A stretch of DNA of 7,246 nucleotides from Corynebacterium sp. (GCF_030530965.1 NZ_JAUMTY010000030.1:18906-26151); one strand, 5' to 3'. Counted from the first letter of the stretch, positions 1-5,799 are shown. Program-made: numbers and translations. The notes: generated by a model from the sequence alone, not told the origin.

Positions 1-488
1 CGCGTGACGCCTTTCTTGGATGCGCGCAGGTCACGCGGGGCCAGCCCCAGGGACACAGGTGCGCAGTGAAGCAGAGCATCCGCTGTGGATCCGGCGACAA
101 ATCGGCCCTCGGGCGCAGAAGCGTGGGATCCGAGCAGAACAATCGTCGCATTGAAATCGTTGGCCGCCGCGCTAAGAGCGTCGGTTTCGGAGGTGGCGGT
201 GACGAATTCAAAGGGGGTGGCATCCAGGGAATCGTCGGGAACTCGGGCCTCTTTGAGTGCCTCAAGAGCAGCGCGTTCGCACTTTTTCGTCTCTTTGCGG
301 ATCCAGCGTTGGTAGTCCTCCCCCAGTTCGTCGGGAGCGCCGGATGGCCATATCGATGGTAGGACGGTGACGGTCCGAATGACGGCCGGCGAGGTACGGG
401 CGAACCATGCGGCGAATTCCTCGGCACTGGATTCGGTGGGATGGGGGCGTCGGGCGATGAGGATGCGAACCGGGGATTCGTTAGTCAC
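1..488 (-). CDS. Universal stress protein (UspA family), N-terminal part, runs off the window
   Basis: Reading the minus strand from a GTG at 488 gives 162 codons open to the window edge, so the 3' end is missing. A GGAG sits 7 nt upstream of the GTG and supports this start. The protein opens with a beta strand (VRILIA, residues 7-12) and ends its first domain with a typical Usp signature: a glycine at 120, alanine at 123, then GST at 133-135, followed by LLHCAPVSLGLAP. This is the Usp nucleotide-loop pattern G-2X-G-9X-G(S/T), with the second glycine replaced by alanine. The aspartate usual at the end of strand 1 in ATP-binding Usp proteins is also absent (ARRPH there). Nucleotide binding is therefore doubtful. 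The first domain is complete by about residue 150, and the frame stays open, so a second Usp domain may follow. It lies 53 nt downstream of the MarR gene on the same strand and is probably co-transcribed with it. Family call is secure; the stress or ligand sensed is unknown. Confidence 0.85.
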   Translation of the reverse strand, partial: MTNESPVRILIARRPHPTESSAEEFAAWFARTSPAVIRTVTVLPSIWPSGAPDELGEDYQRWIRKETKKCERAALEALKEARVPDDSLDATPFEFVTATSETDALSAAANDFNATIVLLGSHASAPEGRFVAGSTADALLHCAPVSLGLAPRDLRASKKGVT

Positions 489-541
489 GGTGGTGCTCCG
501 TTGGTCGGAAGGCTGGGGTTGGGACGTGAGAAGGACGTGTG

Positions 542-1114
542 TTAGTCGTGTGCTGGGTGTTCGTCGTCGGGACCACCCTCATGATCATTAAGGATGCGCT
601 CGAGGACGTCGGTAAGTTCGAGTGCTAGCTCTTTGCCGTCTTCAGTGTATTGAGCGATAAACCGCGCGAACTCAAGGTTGCGTTGTGAATTGACTCGCTC
701 GAGCTCTTCCCTACCGTGGTCCGTCAGGGCGACGGTCACCCCGCGGCGGTCGTGTTTATCGCGCTCCCGAACAACAAGTCCGTCGAACTCGAGACGGTGA
801 ATCGCGTTCGATGCGGTGGGCATGCGGATGGACTCGAATTTGGCGATATCGCTGATCCGCATAGAACCGTGGTGTTCCAGCACGGAAAGTATGGAGATTT
901 GGCTAGCGGTAAGAGCGGTGTGAACCGACTGACGGTAATAAATTAAGACGAGCCTGTTGAGAAGTGGTCGGAGCCGTGCCGCAATCTCTTCGATAGAAAT
1001 GTCCTGGGAGGATTGTTTCGAGGATTGCGTGGTGGCGTGGTCAGAGGTGGCGTCGACCGGAGCGGCGTCGCCTGAATTTTCATTGATGGACTTGTCAGTT
1101 GAGGTCATTGTCAC
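542..1114 (-). CDS. MarR-family winged-helix transcriptional regulator (possible MalR orthologue)
   Basis: A cytoplasmic, DNA-binding, presumably dimeric regulator of 190 residues. Residues 1-38 are polar and probably disordered. Residues about 40-64 form the first dimerisation helix. A winged helix-turn-helix follows (about 68-135): TASQISILSVLEHHG, then the recognition-helix region MPTASNAIHRLEFDGLV, then the wing with the family-typical DRRG (122-125) and LTDHG (130-134). Helices to residue 176 complete the dimer interface, and the tail is acidic and His-containing. The reading frame opens with GTG at 1114, with an ATG two codons later at 1108. Neither has a strong ribosome-binding site; a GGTGA lies just before the ATG. 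The AGGAGGAG further upstream falls between the predicted -10 box and transcription start, so it is probably not in the mRNA. A Usp gene follows on the same strand, and the DUF5318-PBP operon diverges from it. From memory, C. glutamicum malR (cg3315) occupies the same place and affects cell-envelope genes; orthology is inferred from position and family. No ligand can be named. Confidence 0.9.
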   Translation of the reverse strand: MTMTSTDKSINENSGDAAPVDATSDHATTQSSKQSSQDISIEEIAARLRPLLNRLVLIYYRQSVHTALTASQISILSVLEHHGSMRISDIAKFESIRMPTASNAIHRLEFDGLVVRERDKHDRRGVTVALTDHGREELERVNSQRNLEFARFIAQYTEDGKELALELTDVLERILNDHEGGPDDEHPAHD

Positions 1115-1145
1115 CAGGTGCGTTAGTCAGAAATGGACTCCTCCT

Positions 1146-1174
1146 ATTATATGGTGATTCTCACCCGCGCTAAA
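1146..1174 (-). promoter_or_regulatory. Predicted promoter of the marR-usp operon
   Basis: On the minus strand a perfect -10 hexamer TATAAT occupies 1151-1146. With a 17-nt spacer the -35 would be TTTAGC at 1174-1169, only 3 of 6 matches to TTGACA. The expected transcription start is about 1139-1138, giving a short leader of about 24 nt before the GTG start. The spacer holds a perfect 5-bp-arm palindrome, listed separately. The -10 is convincing and the -35 weak, which is common in corynebacteria. Confidence 0.6.
1153..1165. promoter_or_regulatory. Candidate operator: GGTGA-3-TCACC palindrome in the marR promoter spacer
   Basis: A perfect inverted repeat, GGTGATTCTCACC, lies 1 bp beyond the -10 box, between the -10 and -35 of the marR promoter. 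A dimer bound here would block RNA polymerase, the usual arrangement for MarR autoregulation. A related element (TCACC-A-GGTG, 1111-1120) overlaps the marR start codon. Assignment to the local MarR protein is inference; the arms are short enough to arise by chance. Confidence 0.35.
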
Positions 1175-1190
1175 GCTGCTTGCGTGCAGC
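1175..1190. repeat. Short inverted repeat GCTGC-6-GCAGC in the divergent intergenic region
   Basis: Perfect 5-bp arms (1175-1179 and 1186-1190) are separated by TTGCGT. The element lies just upstream of the marR -35 region and about 30 bp upstream of the -35 of the divergent promoter, a position suited to a regulator acting on either. No known motif is recognised, and it could equally be chance. Confidence 0.25.
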
Positions 1191-1221
1191 GAAGGGTTAT
1201 GCGAGCCGACGGATGCGGGGC

Positions 1222-1250
1222 TATACACGTGAGGCTATTGTGCCTATAGT
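1222..1250 (+). promoter_or_regulatory. Predicted promoter of the DUF5318-PBP-GT87 operon, giving a leaderless mRNA
   Basis: A -35-like TATACA (1222-1227, 4 of 6 matches to TTGACA) and a -10 TATAGT (1245-1250, 5 of 6 matches to TATAAT) are separated by exactly 17 bp. Seven bases after the -10 comes GTG at 1258-1260, in frame with the DUF5318 protein. Transcription starting on that G would make a leaderless mRNA, a common class in corynebacteria and mycobacteria. The geometry supports both the promoter and the start chosen for the gene. Confidence 0.55.
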
Positions 1251-1257
1251 GACCGGG

Positions 1258-1650
1258 GTGAGCTGGACAGAGACGAGGAATCATCAGCTTGATCGTCAAC
1301 GGTTGCTGGCCGAATACCGCCGGGGAGAGATCTCTGCGGAGGAGTTGCGGCAGTCGTCGCGTCGGCTGATTGATGCCGCTGATTTTCATGGTGAACCACA
1401 AGATCGTCCGTGTCCGCTGTGTGGAAAAAGGACGTTAAAAAATGTCATCTGGATATTCGGCGACAACTTGGGGAAAATAGCAGGGACCGCGCGTAGTCGT
1501 CGAGAGGTTGAGGCCCTGGCGGAAACCTATGGTGACATTACCGCCCACATTGTGGAGGTATGCGTGCATTGCCGGTGGAACGTGCTGCTTCGTGAGATGC
1601 TTGTCCGCGTAGGAAGTGGTACGTCCAAACCTCGCGTAGAGGAGAAATAG
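1258..1650 (+). CDS. DUF5318 family protein, small Cys4 putative zinc-ribbon protein
   Basis: A 130-residue soluble protein of unknown function, resembling the family that includes M. tuberculosis Rv0049 (recalled). It starts with a charged helical segment (RNHQLDRQRLLAEYRRGEIS, residues about 7-26), then a conserved-looking FHGEP (43-47). The first cysteine pair CPLC is at 52-55, followed by IWIFGDNLGKIAGTAR (64-79). The second pair CVHC is at 102-105 in the context VEVCVHCRWN. The two CxxC knuckles about 46 residues apart suggest one structural zinc site. No signal peptide or membrane helix is seen. I chose GTG 1258 because it sits 7 nt after a -10 box. GTG 1240, preceded by GAGG with a 5-nt gap, is the main alternative and would add 6 residues; the frame is open back to a TTG at 1180. 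It ends 5 nt before the PBP start, and its conserved position first in a cell-wall operon hints at an envelope-related role, which is inference. Confidence 0.8.
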   Translation: MSWTETRNHQLDRQRLLAEYRRGEISAEELRQSSRRLIDAADFHGEPQDRPCPLCGKRTLKNVIWIFGDNLGKIAGTARSRREVEALAETYGDITAHIVEVCVHCRWNVLLREMLVRVGSGTSKPRVEEK

Positions 1651-1655
1651 GAATA

Positions 1656-3833
1656 GTGAGTAACAAACAACCACAAAGGCAGGCCAAGATGTCTACCTGG
1701 AAAAAGGTGCTGCTCTGGACAGGTGTGATCCTCCTTGTCCTCATTCTTGCGCCTGTTGCGGCATTCTTTTCCGCCTACGCGGTGACGAAGGTCCCGGAGC
1801 CTCAAGAGCTACAAACTAATCAGATTGCGACGATTTACGCGTCAGACTCCTCCACCCAGTTGGCACGCATCGTCCCGCCCGACGGTAACCGCACGGACAT
1901 TGATCTCTCGGAGATCCCTCAACCGGTGCGCCAAGCCGTGCTGGCCGCGGAGGACCGTTCCTTCTATTCCAACCCCGGCTTCTCCGTTAAGGGTTTCGGA
2001 CGCGCTGCGCTGGGGCTTGTGACGGGTAAGGAATCTTCTGGTGGTGGTTCCACGATCACCCAGCAGTATGTGAAGAACGCCCTGGTGGGCAACGAGCACT
2101 CCTACACGCGTAAGGCGAAGGAGCTCGTTATTTCCGCGAAGATGGCCCGCGAGTGGTCGAAAGATGAAATTCTCGGCGCGTATCTGAACACTATTTATTT
2201 TGGACGTAACGCGTACGGTATCGCCGCGGCGTCGAAGGCGTATTTCAACAAGGACGTGAAGGACCTTACGCCAGAGGAAGGCGCTGTGCTGGCTGCAGCC
2301 ATCCAGCGTCCGTCGGAGTTGGATCCCTGGACTAACCGCCAGGCTGCTGAAGAGCGCTGGAATTACGTCATGGACGGTATGGCCGACATGGGTGCGATTA
2401 ACGGTGAGGAGCGCGCTCAGGCCGCGTACCCCGAGGTCATCGACCCGAATACGATCGACACGGGCTCTGAAGTTGAGGGCACGAATGGCCTGATTAAGTC
2501 GCAGGTCATGTCCGAACTTGAGGCATCCGGCATTAGTGAGCAGGACGTCAACACCCAAGGTCTCAAGATCACGACGACGATTGACCCCAAGGTTCAGAAG
2601 TCTGTGACGGACACGGTGAAGAACCGCATGCAGGGCTACCCGGATGATTACCGCACCGCCGTGGTCTCGGTTGATCCCCGCAATGGCGCGGTGAAGGGAT
2701 ACTACGGTGGCGACGATCCTAATGGTTGGGACTTCGCAAACACCGGCCTCCAGACCGGTTCGACGTTCAAGATCTTCGGTTTGGCCGCGGGTCTGGAGCA
2801 AGGAATGTCGCTCTCCCGCGTGTACTCCTCTGCCCCAGTGACCATCAACAACCTGACCATTCAGAACTCTGAAGGCGAATCCTGTGGTTCCTGTAGTTTG
2901 GCCACGGCGCTGAAGATGTCGCTGAACACGAGCTTCGTGCGTATGCAGCATGATTTGAAGCATGGTGCGAAGGACACGGCCGATATGGCACACCGCCTGG
3001 GTATCCCCACCGAGGTCAATGGCGAAAAGACATTGCAGGAAAAGGATGGCCAGGTGTACGACGGCGTCATCTTGGGCCAGTACTTAACTCGCCCGATTGA
3101 CATGGCGACGGGCTTGTCCACGCTGGCGGATAACGGTATGTACCACCAGACGCACTTTGTTCAGAAGGTGGAGACGTCGTCGGGCAAGGTGCTGCTGGAC
3201 CGGTCCAATGTCGAGGGCGACCAGCGCCTTGATAAAGATGTCGCTAATAACGTCATTTCCGCGATGGAACCGATTGCGTCGTATTCGCGTAACCACGGTC
3301 TGGCTGGTGGCCGGACTTCCGCGGCGAAGTCAGGTACGGCTCAGTTGGGCGATACCGGCAATAACAAGGACGCCTGGTTTGTTGGTGCAACCCCGCAATT
3401 AGCGACGGCGGTCTGGGTCGGCACGAACGACGGCCAGCCCATTTTCTACTCGGGCCGCCCGATGTATGGTGCTGGACTCCCCGCCGACATTTGGAAACAG
3501 ACCATGGATAGTGCTTTGCAGGGCGAAGACTACATGGCCTTTGGTGATTCGGGTTCGTCGGGCTCGAAGCAGGCGAATACGAACTCGGGTGGGTCGAAGA
3601 AGACCTATACCCAAACGACGACGGTCCAACAGCAGCAGCCGCAGCGTACTCGCGCACCCCAGACGCAGGCGCCACAGCAGCAGTACGCGCCCGAGACGCA
3701 GGAGACTCCCGCCCCGACGCCGCAAGCGCCCGACAATGGCGGTCTGAACATTCCGACGCGGACGCAGGAAATTGTCCCCGGTGTGGAGGTTCCCGTTCCG
3801 GACTTGGGTAATAACGATCAGCCAGCTCCGTAG
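1656..3833 (+). CDS. ponA: Bifunctional class A penicillin-binding protein (glycosyltransferase GT51 + transpeptidase)
   Basis: It polymerises lipid II into glycan strands and cross-links the peptides outside the membrane. The 725 residues run as follows: short basic cytoplasmic tail (1-17); one membrane anchor (about 18-42); GT51 domain (about 60-230) with catalytic-type glutamate E99 in AAEDRSF, GGSTITQQ (130-137), RKAKEL (152-157) and ILGAYLNTIYFG (172-183); linker; then the transpeptidase domain (about 330-620). The transpeptidase has all three penicilloyl-serine motifs: STFK with nucleophile S369, SLN at 422-424, and KSGT at 558-561. A CGSC pair (C410, C413) lies just before SLN. The tail from about 632 is Ser/Gly-, then Gln/Pro/Thr-rich, low complexity and extracytoplasmic, with no PASTA domain visible. 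The start is GTG 1656, with AGAGGAG 11 nt upstream and a closer AGGA. ATG 1689 would drop 11 residues but still keep the anchor. It is the second gene of an operon with DUF5318 and is followed 26 nt later by the GT87 gene. It is the expected PonA1/Rv0050-type enzyme; the symbol mrcA is also used. Confidence 0.96.
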   Translation: MSNKQPQRQAKMSTWKKVLLWTGVILLVLILAPVAAFFSAYAVTKVPEPQELQTNQIATIYASDSSTQLARIVPPDGNRTDIDLSEIPQPVRQAVLAAEDRSFYSNPGFSVKGFGRAALGLVTGKESSGGGSTITQQYVKNALVGNEHSYTRKAKELVISAKMAREWSKDEILGAYLNTIYFGRNAYGIAAASKAYFNKDVKDLTPEEGAVLAAAIQRPSELDPWTNRQAAEERWNYVMDGMADMGAINGEERAQAAYPEVIDPNTIDTGSEVEGTNGLIKSQVMSELEASGISEQDVNTQGLKITTTIDPKVQKSVTDTVKNRMQGYPDDYRTAVVSVDPRNGAVKGYYGGDDPNGWDFANTGLQTGSTFKIFGLAAGLEQGMSLSRVYSSAPVTINNLTIQNSEGESCGSCSLATALKMSLNTSFVRMQHDLKHGAKDTADMAHRLGIPTEVNGEKTLQEKDGQVYDGVILGQYLTRPIDMATGLSTLADNGMYHQTHFVQKVETSSGKVLLDRSNVEGDQRLDKDVANNVISAMEPIASYSRNHGLAGGRTSAAKSGTAQLGDTGNNKDAWFVGATPQLATAVWVGTNDGQPIFYSGRPMYGAGLPADIWKQTMDSALQGEDYMAFGDSGSSGSKQANTNSGGSKKTYTQTTTVQQQQPQRTRAPQTQAPQQQYAPETQETPAPTPQAPDNGGLNIPTRTQEIVPGVEVPVPDLGNNDQPAP

Positions 3834-3859
3834 TTCATCGACGAGTCGGCCCGTACAGA

Positions 3860-5431
3860 GTGAAGAAGGACATAGTGGCGTTGGGTGCAGGTAGAGGAAT
3901 AGAACAGCAGGACACCGACGTGTTGAGGGTTCAGCCGAGCCTGACGGAGCCCGCAGCTCAACGGTGGACTCATTTCCTTGGGGGGCCTATTGCGCGCCAC
4001 GGTCTCGTCGGGCGAGCGGTGTGGGCCACTCCCCTCCGCGTCCTGATGGGCTTGGCCTTGGGCATGATGTCACTGGGTTGGCTGTCGAAGGCGAATTGTC
4101 TTCGTGGCGACGGTGACGGTGTGAATTGGACCGCGAACCGTCAGTACATCTCGGGGTGTTACGCGGATTCCATTCCGCTGTACAGCATTGAAGGCCTAAA
4201 GGACGGGCACTTTCCGTATGTCTACTCCTGGGCCGGTGATGGTGGCACCCGCCATATGGAGTACCCGGTTCTCACCGGTCTGTACCAGTGGTTATGCGCC
4301 CAGTTAGCGGCTCCCTTGCACTGGCTTGCTGACCTCGTCGGATGGTCTGTACCCCGCGTCGATTTCTATTTCGGTGTGAACGCTGTGTTCCTCGCGATTG
4401 CGTGGATCGGGACGCTGTGGTTCACCTACCAGTTGGCCGGTCACCGCGTGTGGGACGTCATTTTGGTTGCTGCCAGCCCCATCGTGGGTGTGCACATCTT
4501 CACCAACTTCGACTCTTTAGCGACAGTGTGCGCGATGGGTGCCATTTTCCTGTGGACCCGGAAGAAGTACGCGGGAGCTGGGGTGCTCATTGGTTTAGGC
4601 ACGGCCGCGAAGCTCTGGCCAGCGTATATCCTGGGTGCTTTCCTGGTTCTGGTCATCCGTCACCGATGGCGGGAGCGCACAGAGTTCATCAACACTGTGG
4701 TCTCGGCAGTGGTCACCTGGCTTGTGGTGAATATCCCGATCATGATCGCCTCGCCTGCTGGATGGGCGGAATTCTTCACCCGGAATGGGAAACGGGCAGC
4801 TGAAGATTCGACGATCTACAGCGTGCTTTCATGGCTGACTGGCTTTAGTTACTCCACCACTGTCCCGGTGAAGGCGCAGTCGATCATCTCATTCGTGCTG
4901 TTTGGGCTGTGTTGCGTCGGAATTTTGATTCTCGGGCTGAAGGTGAAACGTGAGCCTGCAGTGTGGGAACTGTCGTTGTTGATCATCGCCGCGTTTGTGC
5001 TGACCAGTAAGGTGTGGAGCCCGCAATACTCGTTGTGGCTTGTGCCCCTCGTCGCGTTGTCTCTCCCCCGCTGGCGTCTGGTATTCGCTTGGATGTGGGT
5101 GGAAGCTATTTACTGGTTCGTGCGCATGTGGTGGTTTACCGGGGCGGACAATAAAGGCGCTCCGGACTGGCTTTTCAACTCCTTCGTGATCGCGCGGGAT
5201 GCGCTTGTTGTGGCCATCCTTGTGCTGGTGATCCAGCAGATGCGTGGCACGCGTCCCGACGCTCCACGAACGATGGTCCAGGCGGAGGTTCCTGGGCAGG
5301 AGGAAACGGATGTGGTGGCGTCGCGGCGCAGTCCGTCGTCGGCAATGAGTAGCCGGGCGGTAACTAGTGATGCGGTAACGAGCCGTGCGGGCGTCGTCGG
5401 TACGCGATCAAATGTGGGGACTACAGCATGA
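3860..5431 (+). CDS. GT87/DUF2029-type polytopic membrane glycosyltransferase (probable polyprenyl-phosphate-sugar dependent)
   Basis: A GT-C fold membrane enzyme of up to 523 residues. About ten hydrophobic segments run from residue 58 to 458. The first extracytoplasmic loop (about 78-135) is long, with acidic residues and a conserved-looking EYPVL (134-138), the usual place of GT-C catalytic residues. Other family-like motifs are GLGTAAKLWPAYILGAFL (245-262) and SPQYSLWLVPL (387-397). Members of GT87 usually transfer mannose or related sugars from polyprenyl-phosphate donors to lipomannan, arabinogalactan or other envelope glycans. Donor and acceptor here cannot be read from sequence. The position matches Rv0051 beside ponA1 (recalled). 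The start is uncertain: GTG 3860 is the outer limit without a ribosome-binding site, GTG 3875 follows AGAAGGA closely, and GTG 3920 has CAGGA with ideal 7-nt spacing. All three lie before the first helix. After the last helix, residues 461-523 form a Ser/Thr/Val/Arg-rich low-complexity tail with repeated AVTS. The stop overlaps the next start (ATGA), indicating translational coupling. Confidence 0.85.
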   Translation: MKKDIVALGAGRGIEQQDTDVLRVQPSLTEPAAQRWTHFLGGPIARHGLVGRAVWATPLRVLMGLALGMMSLGWLSKANCLRGDGDGVNWTANRQYISGCYADSIPLYSIEGLKDGHFPYVYSWAGDGGTRHMEYPVLTGLYQWLCAQLAAPLHWLADLVGWSVPRVDFYFGVNAVFLAIAWIGTLWFTYQLAGHRVWDVILVAASPIVGVHIFTNFDSLATVCAMGAIFLWTRKKYAGAGVLIGLGTAAKLWPAYILGAFLVLVIRHRWRERTEFINTVVSAVVTWLVVNIPIMIASPAGWAEFFTRNGKRAAEDSTIYSVLSWLTGFSYSTTVPVKAQSIISFVLFGLCCVGILILGLKVKREPAVWELSLLIIAAFVLTSKVWSPQYSLWLVPLVALSLPRWRLVFAWMWVEAIYWFVRMWWFTGADNKGAPDWLFNSFVIARDALVVAILVLVIQQMRGTRPDAPRTMVQAEVPGQEETDVVASRRSPSSAMSSRAVTSDAVTSRAGVVGTRSNVGTTA

Positions 5432-5616
5432 CTCCTCAAGTGACGTTGACGATCATTAGCGTTTTTATCGGGTTCTTCTTATTCACCGCGTCGTTTGCCA
5501 GTTTCATGTACAAGAAGCCGGCCAAGGTGACGTGGTGGCTCTTCGGGATCGCCGTTTTCTTCATCACTGTTGTGCCGGTGACAGTTGCGGTGTTTTGGGC
5601 AACGCTCATGAATTAG
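5428..5616 (+). CDS. Small two-helix membrane protein of unknown function
   Basis: A 62-residue hydrophobic protein. The first helix spans about residues 6-27 (rich in Ile, Phe, Ser). A short basic turn with KKPAK follows (29-33), and the second helix spans about 35-59. With a very short N-terminus and a central positively charged loop, both ends most likely face outside and the loop faces the cytoplasm, an inference from the positive-inside rule. Its ATG shares bases with the stop of the GT87 gene (ATGA). A GGGGA lies 7 nt upstream within that gene, so it is almost certainly translated and coupled to it. Stable coupling suggests a subunit or stabiliser of the glycosyltransferase, but no domain family is recognised. 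It is the last gene of the envelope operon; a terminator-like hairpin follows. Confidence 0.75.
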   Translation: MTPQVTLTIISVFIGFFLFTASFASFMYKKPAKVTWWLFGIAVFFITVVPVTVAVFWATLMN

Positions 5617-5643
5617 CCGGGTTGCTCATCATCTTGCCAACTG

Positions 5644-5668
5644 GCCGTGTTTTCATGTGGCTCTTTTT
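5644..5668 (+). terminator. Weak putative intrinsic terminator after the envelope operon
   Basis: An RNA stem GCCGUG / UGUGGC (5644-5649 with 5656-5661; three GC and three GU pairs) with a 6-nt loop is followed by UC and a run of five U (5664-5668). It lies 28 nt after the small membrane protein stop and before the rpsF promoter, where a terminator is expected. The stem is weak, so termination may be partial and readthrough into rpsF is possible. Confidence 0.4.
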
Positions 5669-5680
5669 ATGTGATCCCGG

Positions 5681-5710
5681 TTTTGCCTCTGGCCAGCGGT
5701 TTGGTAGTCT
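5681..5710 (+). promoter_or_regulatory. Predicted promoter of the rpsF-ssb-rplI operon
   Basis: The -10 TAGTCT (5705-5710, TAnnnT pattern) is preceded by TTTGG. A -35-like TTTTGC/TTTGCC lies at 5681-5687 with a 17-18 bp spacer. The transcription start would be near 5716-5718, leaving an untranslated leader of about 83 nt before the rpsF start. A TTGACG at 5722-5727 was considered as an alternative -35, but no -10 lies at a proper distance. Confidence 0.5.
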
Positions 5711-5711
5711 C

Positions 5712-5763
5712 GGGGGGTTGCTTGACGCAACGAACCCTCCTGTCGCGCTAACGATGGCGCGGC
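5712..5763 (+). promoter_or_regulatory. Structured 5' leader of the rpsF mRNA: two tandem stem-loops
   Basis: Hairpin A pairs GTTGC (5717-5721) with GCAAC (5727-5731) around a 5-nt loop. If transcription starts far enough upstream, it extends below a GAA bulge by pairing 5712-5716 with 5735-5739. Hairpin B pairs GTCGCGC (5742-5748) with GCGCGGC (5757-5763), seven pairs including one GU, with an 8-nt loop. Only 19 nt separate it from the Shine-Dalgarno. Leader structures bound by the S6:S18 complex regulate rpsF in many bacteria. Here a CCG (5763-5765) lies at the edge of hairpin B, but I cannot confirm the known motif. Confidence 0.4.
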
Positions 5764-5782
5764 CGAAATACGACTAGACCAT

Positions 5783-5792
5783 AGGAGGTGAT
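5783..5792 (+). promoter_or_regulatory. Very strong Shine-Dalgarno sequence of rpsF
   Basis: AGGAGGTGAT is complementary over ten bases to the 3' end of 16S rRNA. It contains in-frame GTG (5788) and ATG (5791) codons that are better read as part of the ribosome-binding site. It leaves 7 nt to the GTG at 5800, which fixes the rpsF start and gives the family-typical N-terminus MRHYEIM. Confidence 0.8.
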
Positions 5793-5799
5793 GAGGTCC

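Noticed and set aside
66..362. Plus-strand frames of 76-98 codons at the left edge
   Set aside because: They lie antisense to the Usp gene, whose minus-strand frame carries the family signature; the plus-strand products look like composition-driven shadows.
1137..1145. AGGAGGAG on the minus strand as the marR ribosome-binding site
   Set aside because: It directly follows the TATAAT -10 box, so it should lie at or before the transcription start, and it is more than 20 nt from the GTG with no in-frame start at a proper distance.
1842..2993. 383-codon open frame on the minus strand inside the PBP gene
   Set aside because: It is exactly antisense to a gene with complete catalytic motifs, has no recognisable domain, is rich in Arg/His/Leu/Val as expected of a complement frame in GC-rich DNA, and has no ribosome-binding site that I could see.
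3545..3800. Ser/Gly and Gln/Pro/Thr-rich end of the PBP as a separate gene or frameshift remnant
   Set aside because: The frame is continuous with the transpeptidase domain, and low-complexity extracytoplasmic tails are common on class A PBPs of this group.
5722..5754. TTGACG with TAACGA as the rpsF promoter
   Set aside because: The spacer would be 21 bp, too long; TAGTCT at 5705-5710 gives a better arrangement, and TTGACG is the loop of hairpin A.
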